From an uncultured Eubacteriales bacterium (GTDB lineage Bacteria > Bacillota > Clostridia > UBA1381): a stretch of DNA of 15,104 bases. Below are positions 1 to 7,031 of this stretch, in pieces. Location: assembly GCA_905199755.1 (NCBI GenBank), contig CAJKHT010000068.1, forward strand, positions 1-15,104. Direction: 5' to 3'. Below the pieces are notes generated by a model. The model ran no database searches. It was not told the origin of the DNA and saw only the letters and a program-made list of their open reading frames with translations. Each line of letters starts with the position of its first letter. Position 1 is the stretch's first letter. The position numbers and the translations under genes were made by a program.

Positions 1-30
1 GTAAAGTGTCTACAAAAATTTTTTTCAGTA

Positions 31-59
31 TTGACAAATTAAATTTGTTGTGATACACT
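31..59 (+). promoter_or_regulatory. Sigma-A promoter with internal palindrome
   Basis: A consensus -35 TTGACA (31-36) is followed after exactly 17 bases by TACACT (54-59), which matches 4 of 6 -10 positions and is preceded by an extended -10 TG (51-52). Between the two elements lies a perfect 7-1-7 palindrome, ACAAATT-A-AATTTGT (34-48), a size typical of Fur-superfamily operators, although its bases do not match the Fur or PerR consensus. An outer 8-base inverted repeat, TAAAGTGT (2-9) and ACACTTTA (55-62), brackets the promoter. It could drive the surface-protein genes starting at 241, or only a short leader RNA ending at the hairpin at 92-117. Confidence 0.65.
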
Positions 60-91
60 TTATTTTGTTAATTATGGTGTGACGACCGAAC

Positions 92-117
92 AAAAGAGCC
101 GAGAAATAGGCTCTTTT
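92..117 (+). terminator. Terminator-like hairpin in the leader
   Basis: A perfect 9-bp stem AAAAGAGCC / GGCTCTTTT closes an 8-base loop (101-108). The 3' arm ends in four T, but the next bases are seven A, so the U-tract is short and partly inside the stem. The same structure can form on the minus strand. It may stop transcripts from the promoter at 31-59, so that only a second promoter feeds the genes below. It may also be a bidirectional end for a gene outside the window, or a leader attenuator. The stem is certain from the sequence. The function is inference. Confidence 0.5.
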
Positions 118-128
118 AAAAAAATCCG

Positions 129-148
129 TGGTTAGTTTAGACTAACCA
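129..148 (+). promoter_or_regulatory. DtxR/IdeR-like operator A (GTTAG-N6-CTAAC)
   Basis: This is a perfect inverted repeat, TGGTTAGT-TTAG-ACTAACCA. Read over 132-150 it matches the classical DtxR/IdeR consensus TWAGGTTAGSCTAACCTWA at 16 of 19 positions. The same GTTAG-N6-CTAAC core recurs at 193-208 and at 7031-7046. It sits just upstream of an extended -10 element (163-171), where a bound repressor would block RNA polymerase. Metal dependence is inferred from the resemblance to known boxes. No regulator of this family is encoded in the window. Confidence 0.6.
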
Positions 149-162
149 TAAATAAGGAGTGA

Positions 163-171
163 TGTTATAAA
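163..171 (+). promoter_or_regulatory. Candidate extended -10 promoter for the surface operon
   Basis: TGT followed by TATAAA gives an extended -10 element with 5 of 6 -10 matches. No good -35 is present at the right spacing; the bases there (143-148) belong to operator A. The position between two copies of the operator dyad, and below the leader hairpin, makes it a plausible regulated start for the gene at 241. The leader from here would be about 60 nt. Confidence 0.4.
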
Positions 172-192
172 ATATCTATTTTTTACAGTTGA

Positions 193-208
193 GTTAGTTA
201 AAGCTAAC
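193..208 (+). promoter_or_regulatory. DtxR/IdeR-like operator B (GTTAG-N6-CTAAC)
   Basis: This is the second copy of the dyad, GTTAG-TTAAAG-CTAAC. Over 194-212 it matches 14 of 19 positions of the DtxR/IdeR consensus, so it is the weakest of the three. Its centre lies 62 bp from that of operator A, close to six helical turns, so two bound dimers would lie on the same face of the DNA. It falls just downstream of the candidate -10 at 163-171. Confidence 0.5.
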
Positions 209-240
209 CCGATAATCAACTAAAGCAGTGAGGTGATCAA

Positions 241-1014
241 GTGAACTTACGCAAAAAAATAATCGGAGCAATCGTATCTGTGTTGATTGTAATAACAAAT
301 ATTGCTGTCTTTGCACAAACAGAGAAAAAACCGCAAACCGCATTAGTGGTTGAACCAAAACGCACCGAAACAGGGATAGAGTATAATTTATACTTAGAAA
401 ACACGAACTATTTAAGTACGCTTTTCTTTGAGATGAATTTTGACGGTAAAAATGCCGGAAAAGCAATTCTTGAAAAAAATGAATGCTTTGACATATTGCA
501 TACAACTTGGGATACCGACAATCAGATTTCTGTAAAAGGATACCTCGGAAGAACCGGGAATAAAATGGGATTTTCGTCAAACGAAAGAATTAAAGTTGCG
601 AAAATTGTAATTCCAATCGATGCTTCTTCAACCGGAGAGTTTATTGCAGACATATCAAATGTGATATGTGCCGGAATTACCGAAACAGACGGTACTGCGG
701 TAAAAGGAGATGTAAAGGTTTACGAAACAAGTATAAAGTATTCCGCAAAAGAGTGCAGCATTTTAGATTTCAGTCAAGATGCGGTTGATATTCTTTCTTC
801 CAAAGCTCAAAATGTCGATGTGATTTTTGCGGCATATGACGAAAACGGCAAATTGGTAAGCACTCACAAAGAAGATATTACATTACATCAAGGCAAAAAT
901 AAACTTGATGTCAGCGGAATTGATTTCACTAATTCCGAGTCTATATCAGTTATGGTATGGGATAGTATGATATCAATGCGTCCGCTTGCGGATAAAGCAA
1001 CGATAAATAGATAG
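241..1014 (+). CDS. Exported cohesin-like domain protein
   Basis: The 257-aa product starts at GTG, chosen because GAGGTGATC lies just upstream and a signal peptide follows at once (KK at 5-6, hydrophobic 7-24, likely cut after Ala25 in VFA-QT). Residues about 33-165 form a cohesin-like beta-sandwich. They share the pattern GYLGxTGNxxGFSS (100-113) and the following AKIVIP strand with the next gene's cohesin-like region. Residues about 168-250 are a separate small domain ending in an MVWDSMxSMRPL motif of a kind common in exported clostridial proteins. There is no dockerin and no wall anchor, so it could act as a soluble adaptor or cap that receives dockerin partners. It is the first gene of the surface operon, 15 bases before the next. 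Whether it truly binds dockerins is inferred. Confidence 0.75.
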   Translation: MNLRKKIIGAIVSVLIVITNIAVFAQTEKKPQTALVVEPKRTETGIEYNLYLENTNYLSTLFFEMNFDGKNAGKAILEKNECFDILHTTWDTDNQISVKGYLGRTGNKMGFSSNERIKVAKIVIPIDASSTGEFIADISNVICAGITETDGTAVKGDVKVYETSIKYSAKECSILDFSQDAVDILSSKAQNVDVIFAAYDENGKLVSTHKEDITLHQGKNKLDVSGIDFTNSESISVMVWDSMISMRPLADKATINR

Positions 1015-1029
1015 AATGGAGATTATGCG

Positions 1030-2667
1030 ATGAAAAATTTATTCAAAAAAACAATGATAACGATGTGTTCGGCAGTAATGCTGATGGGAATCGGCGCGGT
1101 CAGCGCCAATGCTGCCACTACAACAGTCGGAGATTTTACGGTTGACCGCTCAAAATCCGGCTACTCCTCGCCGTATGTGGTAAGCATTTCGGCATATAAC
1201 GGCAAAGGCGGCGAAATCACTTTGCCGGCAACCGCAGAAATCAACGGGACGGAATATCAGATAACCTCTGTCGGCAATGCATTTGAGGGAAACGAAAGTA
1301 TTACCGGCGTCACGATTCCGGACGGATATACGGAAATAGGACTCAGTGCTTTCAAGGATTGTACGGGACTGCAAAGCGTTGAAATCCCCGGGTCGGTGGA
1401 TATGATTTCATCAAGCGCATTTTCCGGCTGCACAGCGCTTAATACCGTAAATTTTGACGATGATACGGCATCGTCGCTTACGATCAATTTAGGTGCATTT
1501 GCAAATTGTACCGCACTCACCTCCATTGAGCTTCCGGCAAGACTCAGCTCGACAAGATACAATTTTCTGTACGGCTGCGACGCATTGACCTCAATCACAA
1601 TGAAAGACGGTGCGCAAAAGTTTGCTGCTGTTGATAATGTACTTTACAATGTCAGCAGTGATAAGGCGGTAATGGTTGTATATCCCGGCGGAAAAACGGA
1701 AACGGAATACACCATTCCGACAGAAGTGAACGGAAAAGCCGTAACTTCCACTGCAATGCACCTTTTCAGAAACAACCCTGTTTTGAAAAAAGTTACCGTT
1801 CCGGCAAGCATTACAAGCTTGGGCGGCTACACATTTAACGGAATGAAAGCCATTGAGGAAATCGTTCTTGAACATGAAACGGCTCCGTCAATCGGCTCGG
1901 AAATTTGCACCGAGATGAATCCCGGCAGCAAGGTCATTGTGAAAAACGAAGAAGTTTCCAAAGCTTTTGAATCCACATCTGCATATACAAAATATTATAC
2001 ACCCGAAAATACAACCATCACCGTTGCGGGACAAACTCCCGAAGTCAAGACGGTTTCCGCAAGCCTTTCCGTTTCGGCAGAGCCGGAGATAAAGGACGGA
2101 AAAGCGGTTTACGGCATTTATTTTGACAACGCCGAAAATGTGAATACGGTTCTTTTAAAGGTGTCATTCGATGCAGCACAGGTTAGTGAGGGTACGGTTA
2201 CGGTTGCTAACGACAAATTCACAAGCGGAACATCAAACTGGACAGAAGAAAACGGAAAACTTATCTTAAAGGCATATGTCGGAATTACCGGAAATGTTTC
2301 GGGATTTTCTTCAGCAGAAAAAACAAAGCTTGCAGAAATTGCCGTTCCTTTAAAAGCCGATGCAAAGGGAAATATCACTGCACAAATAATCAATGCGAAA
2401 GCAGCAGGCGTTGTCGGTGAAGATGAGTCGGCAATGAACGGTACGGTCACAATCGGCACATCACCGGCAAGCGTATTTGTTCCGAGTTATGATGTAAACG
2501 GTGACGGTACGGTCGATATTATTGATATTACCGAGGCGCAAAGATACTATCAGGCAGCATCGTCGGACGAAACTTGGACAAAAGCAAAAGCGATGGATGT
2601 AAACGGTGATAACAAGGTTGACATTCAAGACTACATAGACATATTCAATCATTTAAGCGATTTCTAA
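1030..2667 (+). CDS. Exported BspA-like LRR protein with cohesin-like domain and dockerin
   Basis: The 545-aa product has a signal peptide (cut near Ala28, SANA-AT). BspA/LRR_5-type leucine-rich repeats follow at about 60-325, with units such as IGLSAFKDCTGLQSVEIP. A cohesin-like domain (about 343-478) is closely related to that of the upstream gene. A C-terminal type I dockerin (486-545) completes the protein. Its two calcium loops are DVNGDGTVDIID (488-499) and DVNGDNKVDIQD (523-534), each with Asp/Asn at loop positions 1, 3, 5, 9 and 12. The usual partner-choosing positions 10 and 11 are Ile-Ile in the first repeat and Ile-Gln in the second. BspA-type LRRs usually mediate adhesion or protein binding. 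Having both cohesin-like and dockerin parts, the protein could form chains or be docked on the SLH anchor. The RBS TGGAGA lies at 1017-1022. No enzyme domain is visible. Confidence 0.85.
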   Translation: MKNLFKKTMITMCSAVMLMGIGAVSANAATTTVGDFTVDRSKSGYSSPYVVSISAYNGKGGEITLPATAEINGTEYQITSVGNAFEGNESITGVTIPDGYTEIGLSAFKDCTGLQSVEIPGSVDMISSSAFSGCTALNTVNFDDDTASSLTINLGAFANCTALTSIELPARLSSTRYNFLYGCDALTSITMKDGAQKFAAVDNVLYNVSSDKAVMVVYPGGKTETEYTIPTEVNGKAVTSTAMHLFRNNPVLKKVTVPASITSLGGYTFNGMKAIEEIVLEHETAPSIGSEICTEMNPGSKVIVKNEEVSKAFESTSAYTKYYTPENTTITVAGQTPEVKTVSASLSVSAEPEIKDGKAVYGIYFDNAENVNTVLLKVSFDAAQVSEGTVTVANDKFTSGTSNWTEENGKLILKAYVGITGNVSGFSSAEKTKLAEIAVPLKADAKGNITAQIINAKAAGVVGEDESAMNGTVTIGTSPASVFVPSYDVNGDGTVDIIDITEAQRYYQAASSDETWTKAKAMDVNGDNKVDIQDYIDIFNHLSDF

Positions 2668-2679
2668 AAAGGAGCATAT

Positions 2680-5109
2680 ATGAAGAACAAAATTTTTAAC
2701 AGATTATCTTCTCTTGTAGTGATTGCGGTTATGCTGATGGGATTTACCGTCAGCGTATCCGCCGGCAATGACGGACTGATTGGCGCAAATATTAAAGACG
2801 GTCAGCTCCTCGGCTATTTCGGAGACGGCGGAGATATAAAAATTCCCGATACTGTCACAATCATTGCGGGAGAGGCATTTTTGAATAACGATAATATCAC
2901 AAGCGTAACGATTCCCGGCAGCGTACAGGTAATCGGCTACCACGCATTTGACGGCTGCACCGAACTGGAACGGGTCATATTTGAAGACCCGACAGACGGA
3001 GCCGATTTGATTATCCGACTGGACGCTTTTGCGAATTGCCCGAAGCTTACGGAATGTGAAATTCCCGCAGTGGCAAGCTATGTGACGGCGAATGTATTCA
3101 AAGGTTGCAGCAGTATGGAAAAAATAACGGTACATCCGCAAAATCCATATTATTTCACGGACGACAACGGCGTTATGTTCGGCCCGTGGGTCAATGAGGG
3201 TGAGCCGCAGTATGACGATCCGAATCTGACATTGACGGCTTATCCGAGCGGCAGAGAGGGATCTTACCATATCCCCGAAAGCGTTCGAGGAAGAACAGTC
3301 AACCGCATTTGGGCAGGGTCATTCAAAAATGCCGAAAAGCTGACGGATATAGAGATTCCCGAAACCGTAAAAATCATCGGCGGCAACGCTTTTGAGCATT
3401 CGGGATTAACCGATGTAACAGTACCCGATACGGTGGAGTCGCTTGGTTCCGGGGCTTTTGAAGATTGCGCAAAGCTTACGCATATTCAGCTGCCGAAAAA
3501 TCTGACAAGCATACCGCACAGCATTTTCAAAGGCTGCACAAGTCTTTCGTCAATCGAGTTTCCGCAAGCGGCAACCAACATTGAAATGTACGCATTTGCC
3601 GATTGCAAATCGCTTACAACTTTAATTCTTCCGGACGGTCTTGTAAACATTACACTGGCAGCGTTTGAGGGCTGCACCAATCTGCAAAGAGTGGTAATTC
3701 CGGCAAGTGTTACGGGATTTCCGAATGATGATACGCTCGGAGCCTATGATATGTTCCCCGACAGCCCGAAAAGCCTTGTTGTATATGTGGAAAAAGGCTC
3801 AAACGGAGAGCGTTGGGCGGTAAATAATGTTGCCGACTGGGGCTATCAATACGAAATTCTTGATAGTGTATCCAATCTTGACGGTGTTGATTTCGGAAGC
3901 TTTTACCTAATCAATCTCGACAAAAAAGTTAGGGTTGAGGGAAAGTTTTCGATCAATTCGCAGCTTGTTGTGAACGAGATAAATTCGGGCGACGAATATG
4001 ACGCATTTCAGGCAAAATCGGAAAACGGAATTTTGAAAGTATATGAAGTATCCGTAAGCACGGATACCGAAAACGATACCTATACTGTAAGCATCGGACT
4101 CCCGGACGGTTACTCCAAAAATGCAAAGCTGTATTGTTATGAAAACGGTGAGGCGGTGGAAATTTCATCATCGCAAGTAAGCAAGACCTTTACCGTACAG
4201 ACGGGCAGTTTGGGATATTTTGCAGTAATTGATTCTTCAATATCCGGCGGAGAAGATCACGAAGTAACGAAAGTAACGCTGAACAAAACGTCTGCTGCTA
4301 TGAAAAAAGGCGACAAACTACAATTATCGGCAACAGTACTGCCGCAAACGGCAACAAATAAATCAATTCGTTGGGAAAGCTCAGACAACACGGTTGCGAC
4401 CGTTGACGGCAAGGGCGTTGTAACCGCCGTTTCGGCAGGCAGTGCAATAATTACGGCAACGGCAGTGAACGGCGTAAATGCTGCTTGCACAATTTCCGTT
4501 ACGGATTCCGAAACACCTAAACCGACAGAGGAAAAAATCGAAACCAAAGTATCACTTAAAGCGGATAAAGCGGTTTCCGAAAAAGGAAAATCGTATTTCA
4601 CGCTTGCACTTTCCGAATCGTCAAGGATTGCAAATATTCAAATTACTTTTGAAACATCAACCAATGATGTAACAGTCAGCGGAAGTAACGGATTTACCGT
4701 CATCGGCAACGCAGAGGGCGGCAAAGTGATTTTGGGTTATCTCAATGCAAACGGCGAACTGTTTTCGTCGGCTCAGTCCGCAGATATTGCAAAAATCACG
4801 GTCAACGCCGAAAATGCAACGCTGAAAATCACCGATGTCAAGGTATCGGGTTGGGACGCCGATAAAACCGTAAAATACGGCAACGTGAACGGAATCGACC
4901 CGTCCGAAGCCACATTCACGGACGCACTTTCCTATGACATTAATCAAGACGGAACGGTTGATCTTTTGGATATTACCGAAGCACAGCTTTACTATCGTGT
5001 AGATAAGAACAGTTCAAACTGGAATGATGCATCAAAATGCGATTTCAACGATGACGGCAGAATCGACATCGAGGATTATATGGCAATTTGGCTGAACTTT
5101 ACAAAATAA
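2680..5109 (+). CDS. Large exported LRR-Big2-cohesin-like-dockerin protein
   Basis: The 809-aa product begins with a signal peptide (cut near Ala28, SVSA-GN). BspA-type leucine-rich repeats span about 50-395, interrupted by a segment at 160-205 typical of this family. A beta-rich module follows at about 400-520, ending in an aromatic LGYFAVID strand. A bacterial Ig-like Big2 domain spans about 527-608 (VTLNKTSAAMKKGDKLQL through ITATAVNG), followed by a Pro/Glu linker. A divergent cohesin-like domain occupies about 622-748, and a type I dockerin 752-809 has loops DINQDGTVDLLD and DFNDDGRIDIED. The dockerin shares DITEAQ with the previous gene's first helix, so both probably recognise the same cohesin. 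The gene lies 12 bases after its neighbour with AAGGAG upstream. It is probably the reach-extending adhesin of the assembly. No enzymatic domain is seen. Confidence 0.85.
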   Translation: MKNKIFNRLSSLVVIAVMLMGFTVSVSAGNDGLIGANIKDGQLLGYFGDGGDIKIPDTVTIIAGEAFLNNDNITSVTIPGSVQVIGYHAFDGCTELERVIFEDPTDGADLIIRLDAFANCPKLTECEIPAVASYVTANVFKGCSSMEKITVHPQNPYYFTDDNGVMFGPWVNEGEPQYDDPNLTLTAYPSGREGSYHIPESVRGRTVNRIWAGSFKNAEKLTDIEIPETVKIIGGNAFEHSGLTDVTVPDTVESLGSGAFEDCAKLTHIQLPKNLTSIPHSIFKGCTSLSSIEFPQAATNIEMYAFADCKSLTTLILPDGLVNITLAAFEGCTNLQRVVIPASVTGFPNDDTLGAYDMFPDSPKSLVVYVEKGSNGERWAVNNVADWGYQYEILDSVSNLDGVDFGSFYLINLDKKVRVEGKFSINSQLVVNEINSGDEYDAFQAKSENGILKVYEVSVSTDTENDTYTVSIGLPDGYSKNAKLYCYENGEAVEISSSQVSKTFTVQTGSLGYFAVIDSSISGGEDHEVTKVTLNKTSAAMKKGDKLQLSATVLPQTATNKSIRWESSDNTVATVDGKGVVTAVSAGSAIITATAVNGVNAACTISVTDSETPKPTEEKIETKVSLKADKAVSEKGKSYFTLALSESSRIANIQITFETSTNDVTVSGSNGFTVIGNAEGGKVILGYLNANGELFSSAQSADIAKITVNAENATLKITDVKVSGWDADKTVKYGNVNGIDPSEATFTDALSYDINQDGTVDLLDITEAQLYYRVDKNSSNWNDASKCDFNDDGRIDIEDYMAIWLNFTK

Positions 5110-5120
5110 TGACGCATGAT

Positions 5121-5148
5121 ACAGGGCTGTATTCTACTACAGCCCTGT
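5121..5148 (+). terminator. Strong hairpin between surface genes
   Basis: A perfect 11-bp GC-rich stem ACAGGGCTGTA / TACAGCCCTGT encloses a 6-base loop (5132-5137). It lies in the 59-base gap before the SLH-anchor gene. The downstream bases are CATTTAAG, so there is no proper U-tract. It may be a weak terminator that lowers anchor expression relative to the upstream proteins, or an RNA processing and stability element. No separate promoter for the anchor gene is evident in the gap. Confidence 0.55.
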
Positions 5149-5168
5149 CATTTAAGTAGGAGGATATT

Positions 5169-6305
5169 ATGAACAGAATAACAAAAAAGCTGTTTTCGGC
5201 TGCTGTGATCGTTTGTTTGAGTATTTCGTCTGTTGCTGCCTATGCGGCACAAATCACTCCCTCAAGCACAAGCATCACACTTGGTAAAAACGACAAAGAA
5301 ATTTCGTTTGATATTTATTTGGAAACTGACAGTGCCTATGCAGGGGCGGAATTTGGGATCAAACCGTCACAAAGCGATGTGGAATTTACATTACTTATTT
5401 TATCGGATGAATTGCAGAATGAGTCAAAGGTACAGACTATAAAAGACGGATGCCTGTATTTCGGATTTTTTTCAAACACCAACAAATACAGCGCCGAAAA
5501 AAAGAAAATAGCAACATTAAACTATACCTACAGCGGCAGCGGAACGAGAACGATTGCTTTGGTTGATTCAAAAATTGTCACCGTTGACGAAACCAACAAG
5601 ACAAGCGGCGACACCTCATCAAACCCGTTTACCGTTTCGATAACCCGACAAGGAACATCCGGCGGCAGTAGCGGTGGTTCTTCAAGCGGCGGCAGCGTAA
5701 GAAAACCGGACGTCACGTTACCGGACACTTCACAAACTTATTCGGATCGGAAATTTACCGATATTAACGGTCATTGGGCGGAAAACGATATTTACAGCGG
5801 CGTAAAGAACGGCTTGTTCACCGGCATATCGGACACGATTTTTGATCCCGACGGAACTGTTACAAGAGCAATGGCGGTTACCGTACTCGGAAGATTTTCA
5901 AAAGATGAAATTGCGGATTCCAATACGGAATTTACCGATGTGACGACAGAAAAATACTATGCAAACTATGTTTCATGGGGTGCGGAAAAAGGTGTTGTAA
6001 AAGGTATTTCCGAAACAGAATTTGCCCCCGAAAGTGCAGTTACCCGTGAACAGATTTCGGCAATGATTGTACGGTATCTGAATTACAAAGAGATCCCCTT
6101 ACCGACCGGCAGCGAGAAAATAAAAGAACATAGCGATTATGAGCAAATTTCGGATTACGCAAAAGAAGATATGGCAATCTGTTATGAAATGGGACTGATA
6201 AAGGGACACGACAGCGGACTTATCGAGCCAAACGGAAATTTAACCCGTGCGCAGCTTGCTTCGATTATGGCAAGACTTTCAAATTATTTAAAAAATGCAA
6301 AATAA
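5169..6305 (+). CDS. Cell-wall anchor: cohesin-like domain plus three SLH domains
   Basis: The 378-aa product has a signal peptide (cut near Ala27, AYA-AQ). A short cohesin-like domain follows at about 28-159, then a Gly/Ser-rich linker (162-176) and three SLH repeats at about 194-243, 254-303 and 323-370, each with its TR(A/E) motif (TRAM, TREQ, TRAQ). SLH domains bind pyruvylated secondary cell-wall polymers, so the protein should hold its cohesin-like domain at the cell surface. The layout is that of OlpA-type cellulosome anchoring proteins: one cohesin, then SLH. As last gene of the cassette it would tether the two dockerin proteins encoded upstream. The cohesin-like domain is the most divergent of the four, so its binding is not proven. 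The ATG follows AGGAGG (5158-5163) by 5 bases. Confidence 0.82.
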   Translation: MNRITKKLFSAAVIVCLSISSVAAYAAQITPSSTSITLGKNDKEISFDIYLETDSAYAGAEFGIKPSQSDVEFTLLILSDELQNESKVQTIKDGCLYFGFFSNTNKYSAEKKKIATLNYTYSGSGTRTIALVDSKIVTVDETNKTSGDTSSNPFTVSITRQGTSGGSSGGSSSGGSVRKPDVTLPDTSQTYSDRKFTDINGHWAENDIYSGVKNGLFTGISDTIFDPDGTVTRAMAVTVLGRFSKDEIADSNTEFTDVTTEKYYANYVSWGAEKGVVKGISETEFAPESAVTREQISAMIVRYLNYKEIPLPTGSEKIKEHSDYEQISDYAKEDMAICYEMGLIKGHDSGLIEPNGNLTRAQLASIMARLSNYLKNAK

Positions 6306-6320
6306 AATTTAATAAAACTA

Positions 6321-6368
6321 TTGACAAAACGATATAACACTGTTATAATAAATGTAACAGTGTTATAT
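6321..6368 (+). promoter_or_regulatory. TetR gene promoter with twin operators
   Basis: A fully consensus promoter is present: TTGACA (6321-6326), 17 bases, TATAAT (6344-6349). A perfect 14-bp inverted repeat lies across it, with arms 6332-6345 and 6355-6368 and a 9-base spacer. Each arm is itself a small palindrome: ATAACA-C-TGTTAT (6334-6346) and TAACA-G-TGTTA (6355-6365). Their centres are 20 bp apart, about two helical turns. The first copy overlaps the -10 box. This is the expected layout for autorepression by the TetR protein encoded next. The same sequence does not appear at 7009-7090, so direct control of the transporter operon by this regulator is not evident there. Confidence 0.8.
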
Positions 6369-6390
6369 TTTGCTTTGCGGAGGGCTGAAA

Positions 6391-7008
6391 ATGAATAAAA
6401 ACGAAAATAATACGCTTGATGATATTCTTTCGGCCGCAAAAGCTGAATTTTCCGAAAAAGGCTTTCAATCGGCATCACTACGCAGAATTGTAAAAAATGC
6501 AGGTGTGACAACAGGCGCATTTTACGGTTATTTTAAGAGCAAGGAAGAATTGTTTGACGCACTTGTCGGCGAGCAATACGATACGCTTATGGGTATGTTT
6601 TGCGAAACGCAAAACGCTTTTACAAGGCTTTCACCAAAAGAACAGGCAGAGCAAATGGGCGGGCTTTCCGGCGAGGGAATGATAAAAATGATGGATTATT
6701 GCTATGCCAATAAAGATGAATTTAAGCTCATTCTCTGCTCCTCCGACGGCACAAAATATGAAAATATAATTCACGATATGGCGGAAATCGAAGTTGACGC
6801 CACACATAAGTTTGCAAAAACGATGGAACAGCTCGGCTATCCGAAATACAATGTTGACAAAACGCTTGAGCATATATTGGCAAGCGGATTGTTTTCGGCA
6901 TTTTTTGAAGTGATTATTCACGATATTCCGCACGAAAATGCGGCAGAATATCTTGAGGAGCTCAAAGCGTTCTATACTGCCGGCTGGAAAAAAATTATGG
7001 GATTTTAA
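6391..7008 (+). CDS. TetR/AcrR-family transcriptional regulator
   Basis: The 205-aa product has an N-terminal TetR helix-turn-helix (about 10-55) with the typical run SLRRIVKNAGVTTGAFYGYF (29-48). A helical ligand-binding region follows that I cannot assign to a substrate. The ATG at 6391 is preferred over the upstream in-frame TTG (6370) because GGAGGG (6379-6384) lies 6 bases before it. TetR proteins are usually ligand-released repressors of neighbouring transport genes. Twin palindromes overlap its own promoter, so it most likely represses itself. The transporter operon begins 80 bases downstream and could be reached by read-through past the weak hairpins at 6999-7031. Confidence 0.88.
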   Translation: MNKNENNTLDDILSAAKAEFSEKGFQSASLRRIVKNAGVTTGAFYGYFKSKEELFDALVGEQYDTLMGMFCETQNAFTRLSPKEQAEQMGGLSGEGMIKMMDYCYANKDEFKLILCSSDGTKYENIIHDMAEIEVDATHKFAKTMEQLGYPKYNVDKTLEHILASGLFSAFFEVIIHDIPHENAAEYLEELKAFYTAGWKKIMGF

Positions 7009-7031
7009 TCCCTATATTTTTTGAATATAGG
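6999..7031 (+). terminator. Weak tandem hairpins after the TetR gene
   Basis: GGGAT-TTTA-ATCCC (6999-7012) spans the TetR stop codon and is followed by TATATTTTTT. A second stem CCTATATT / AATATAGG (7011-7018 and 7024-7031) overlaps it and runs into the operator box. Both stems are short or AT-rich, so termination would be partial. The two stems share bases and cannot fully form together. Confidence 0.35.

Noticed and set aside
162..170. Tiny open frame ATG-TTA-TAA after AAGGAG at 154-159
   Set aside because: It has only two codons and a 2-base spacing from the RBS-like bases. The same bases make a better extended -10 element. A regulatory uORF cannot be excluded but is not supported.
1..240. 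Riboswitch in the leader
   Set aside because: I looked for conserved aptamer cores and found only simple hairpins and dyads. Nothing matches a riboswitch class that I can recognise.
194..580. 128-aa minus-strand open frame opposite the start of the first surface gene
   Set aside because: It runs through the leader operator and the signal-peptide region of the + strand gene, and its composition is not protein-like.
2704..3270. 188-aa minus-strand open frame inside the large LRR gene
   Set aside because: It is antisense to a strongly supported gene with signal peptide, repeats and dockerin. The translation is rich in Cys, Arg and His without domains and has no ribosome binding site that I can see.
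1257..3750. Repeated DNA in the LRR genes as possible CRISPR or mobile repeats
   Set aside because: The similarity is at the protein level (LRR units of varying length) with no identical direct repeats or spacers. No transposase, integrase or terminal inverted repeats are present in the window.
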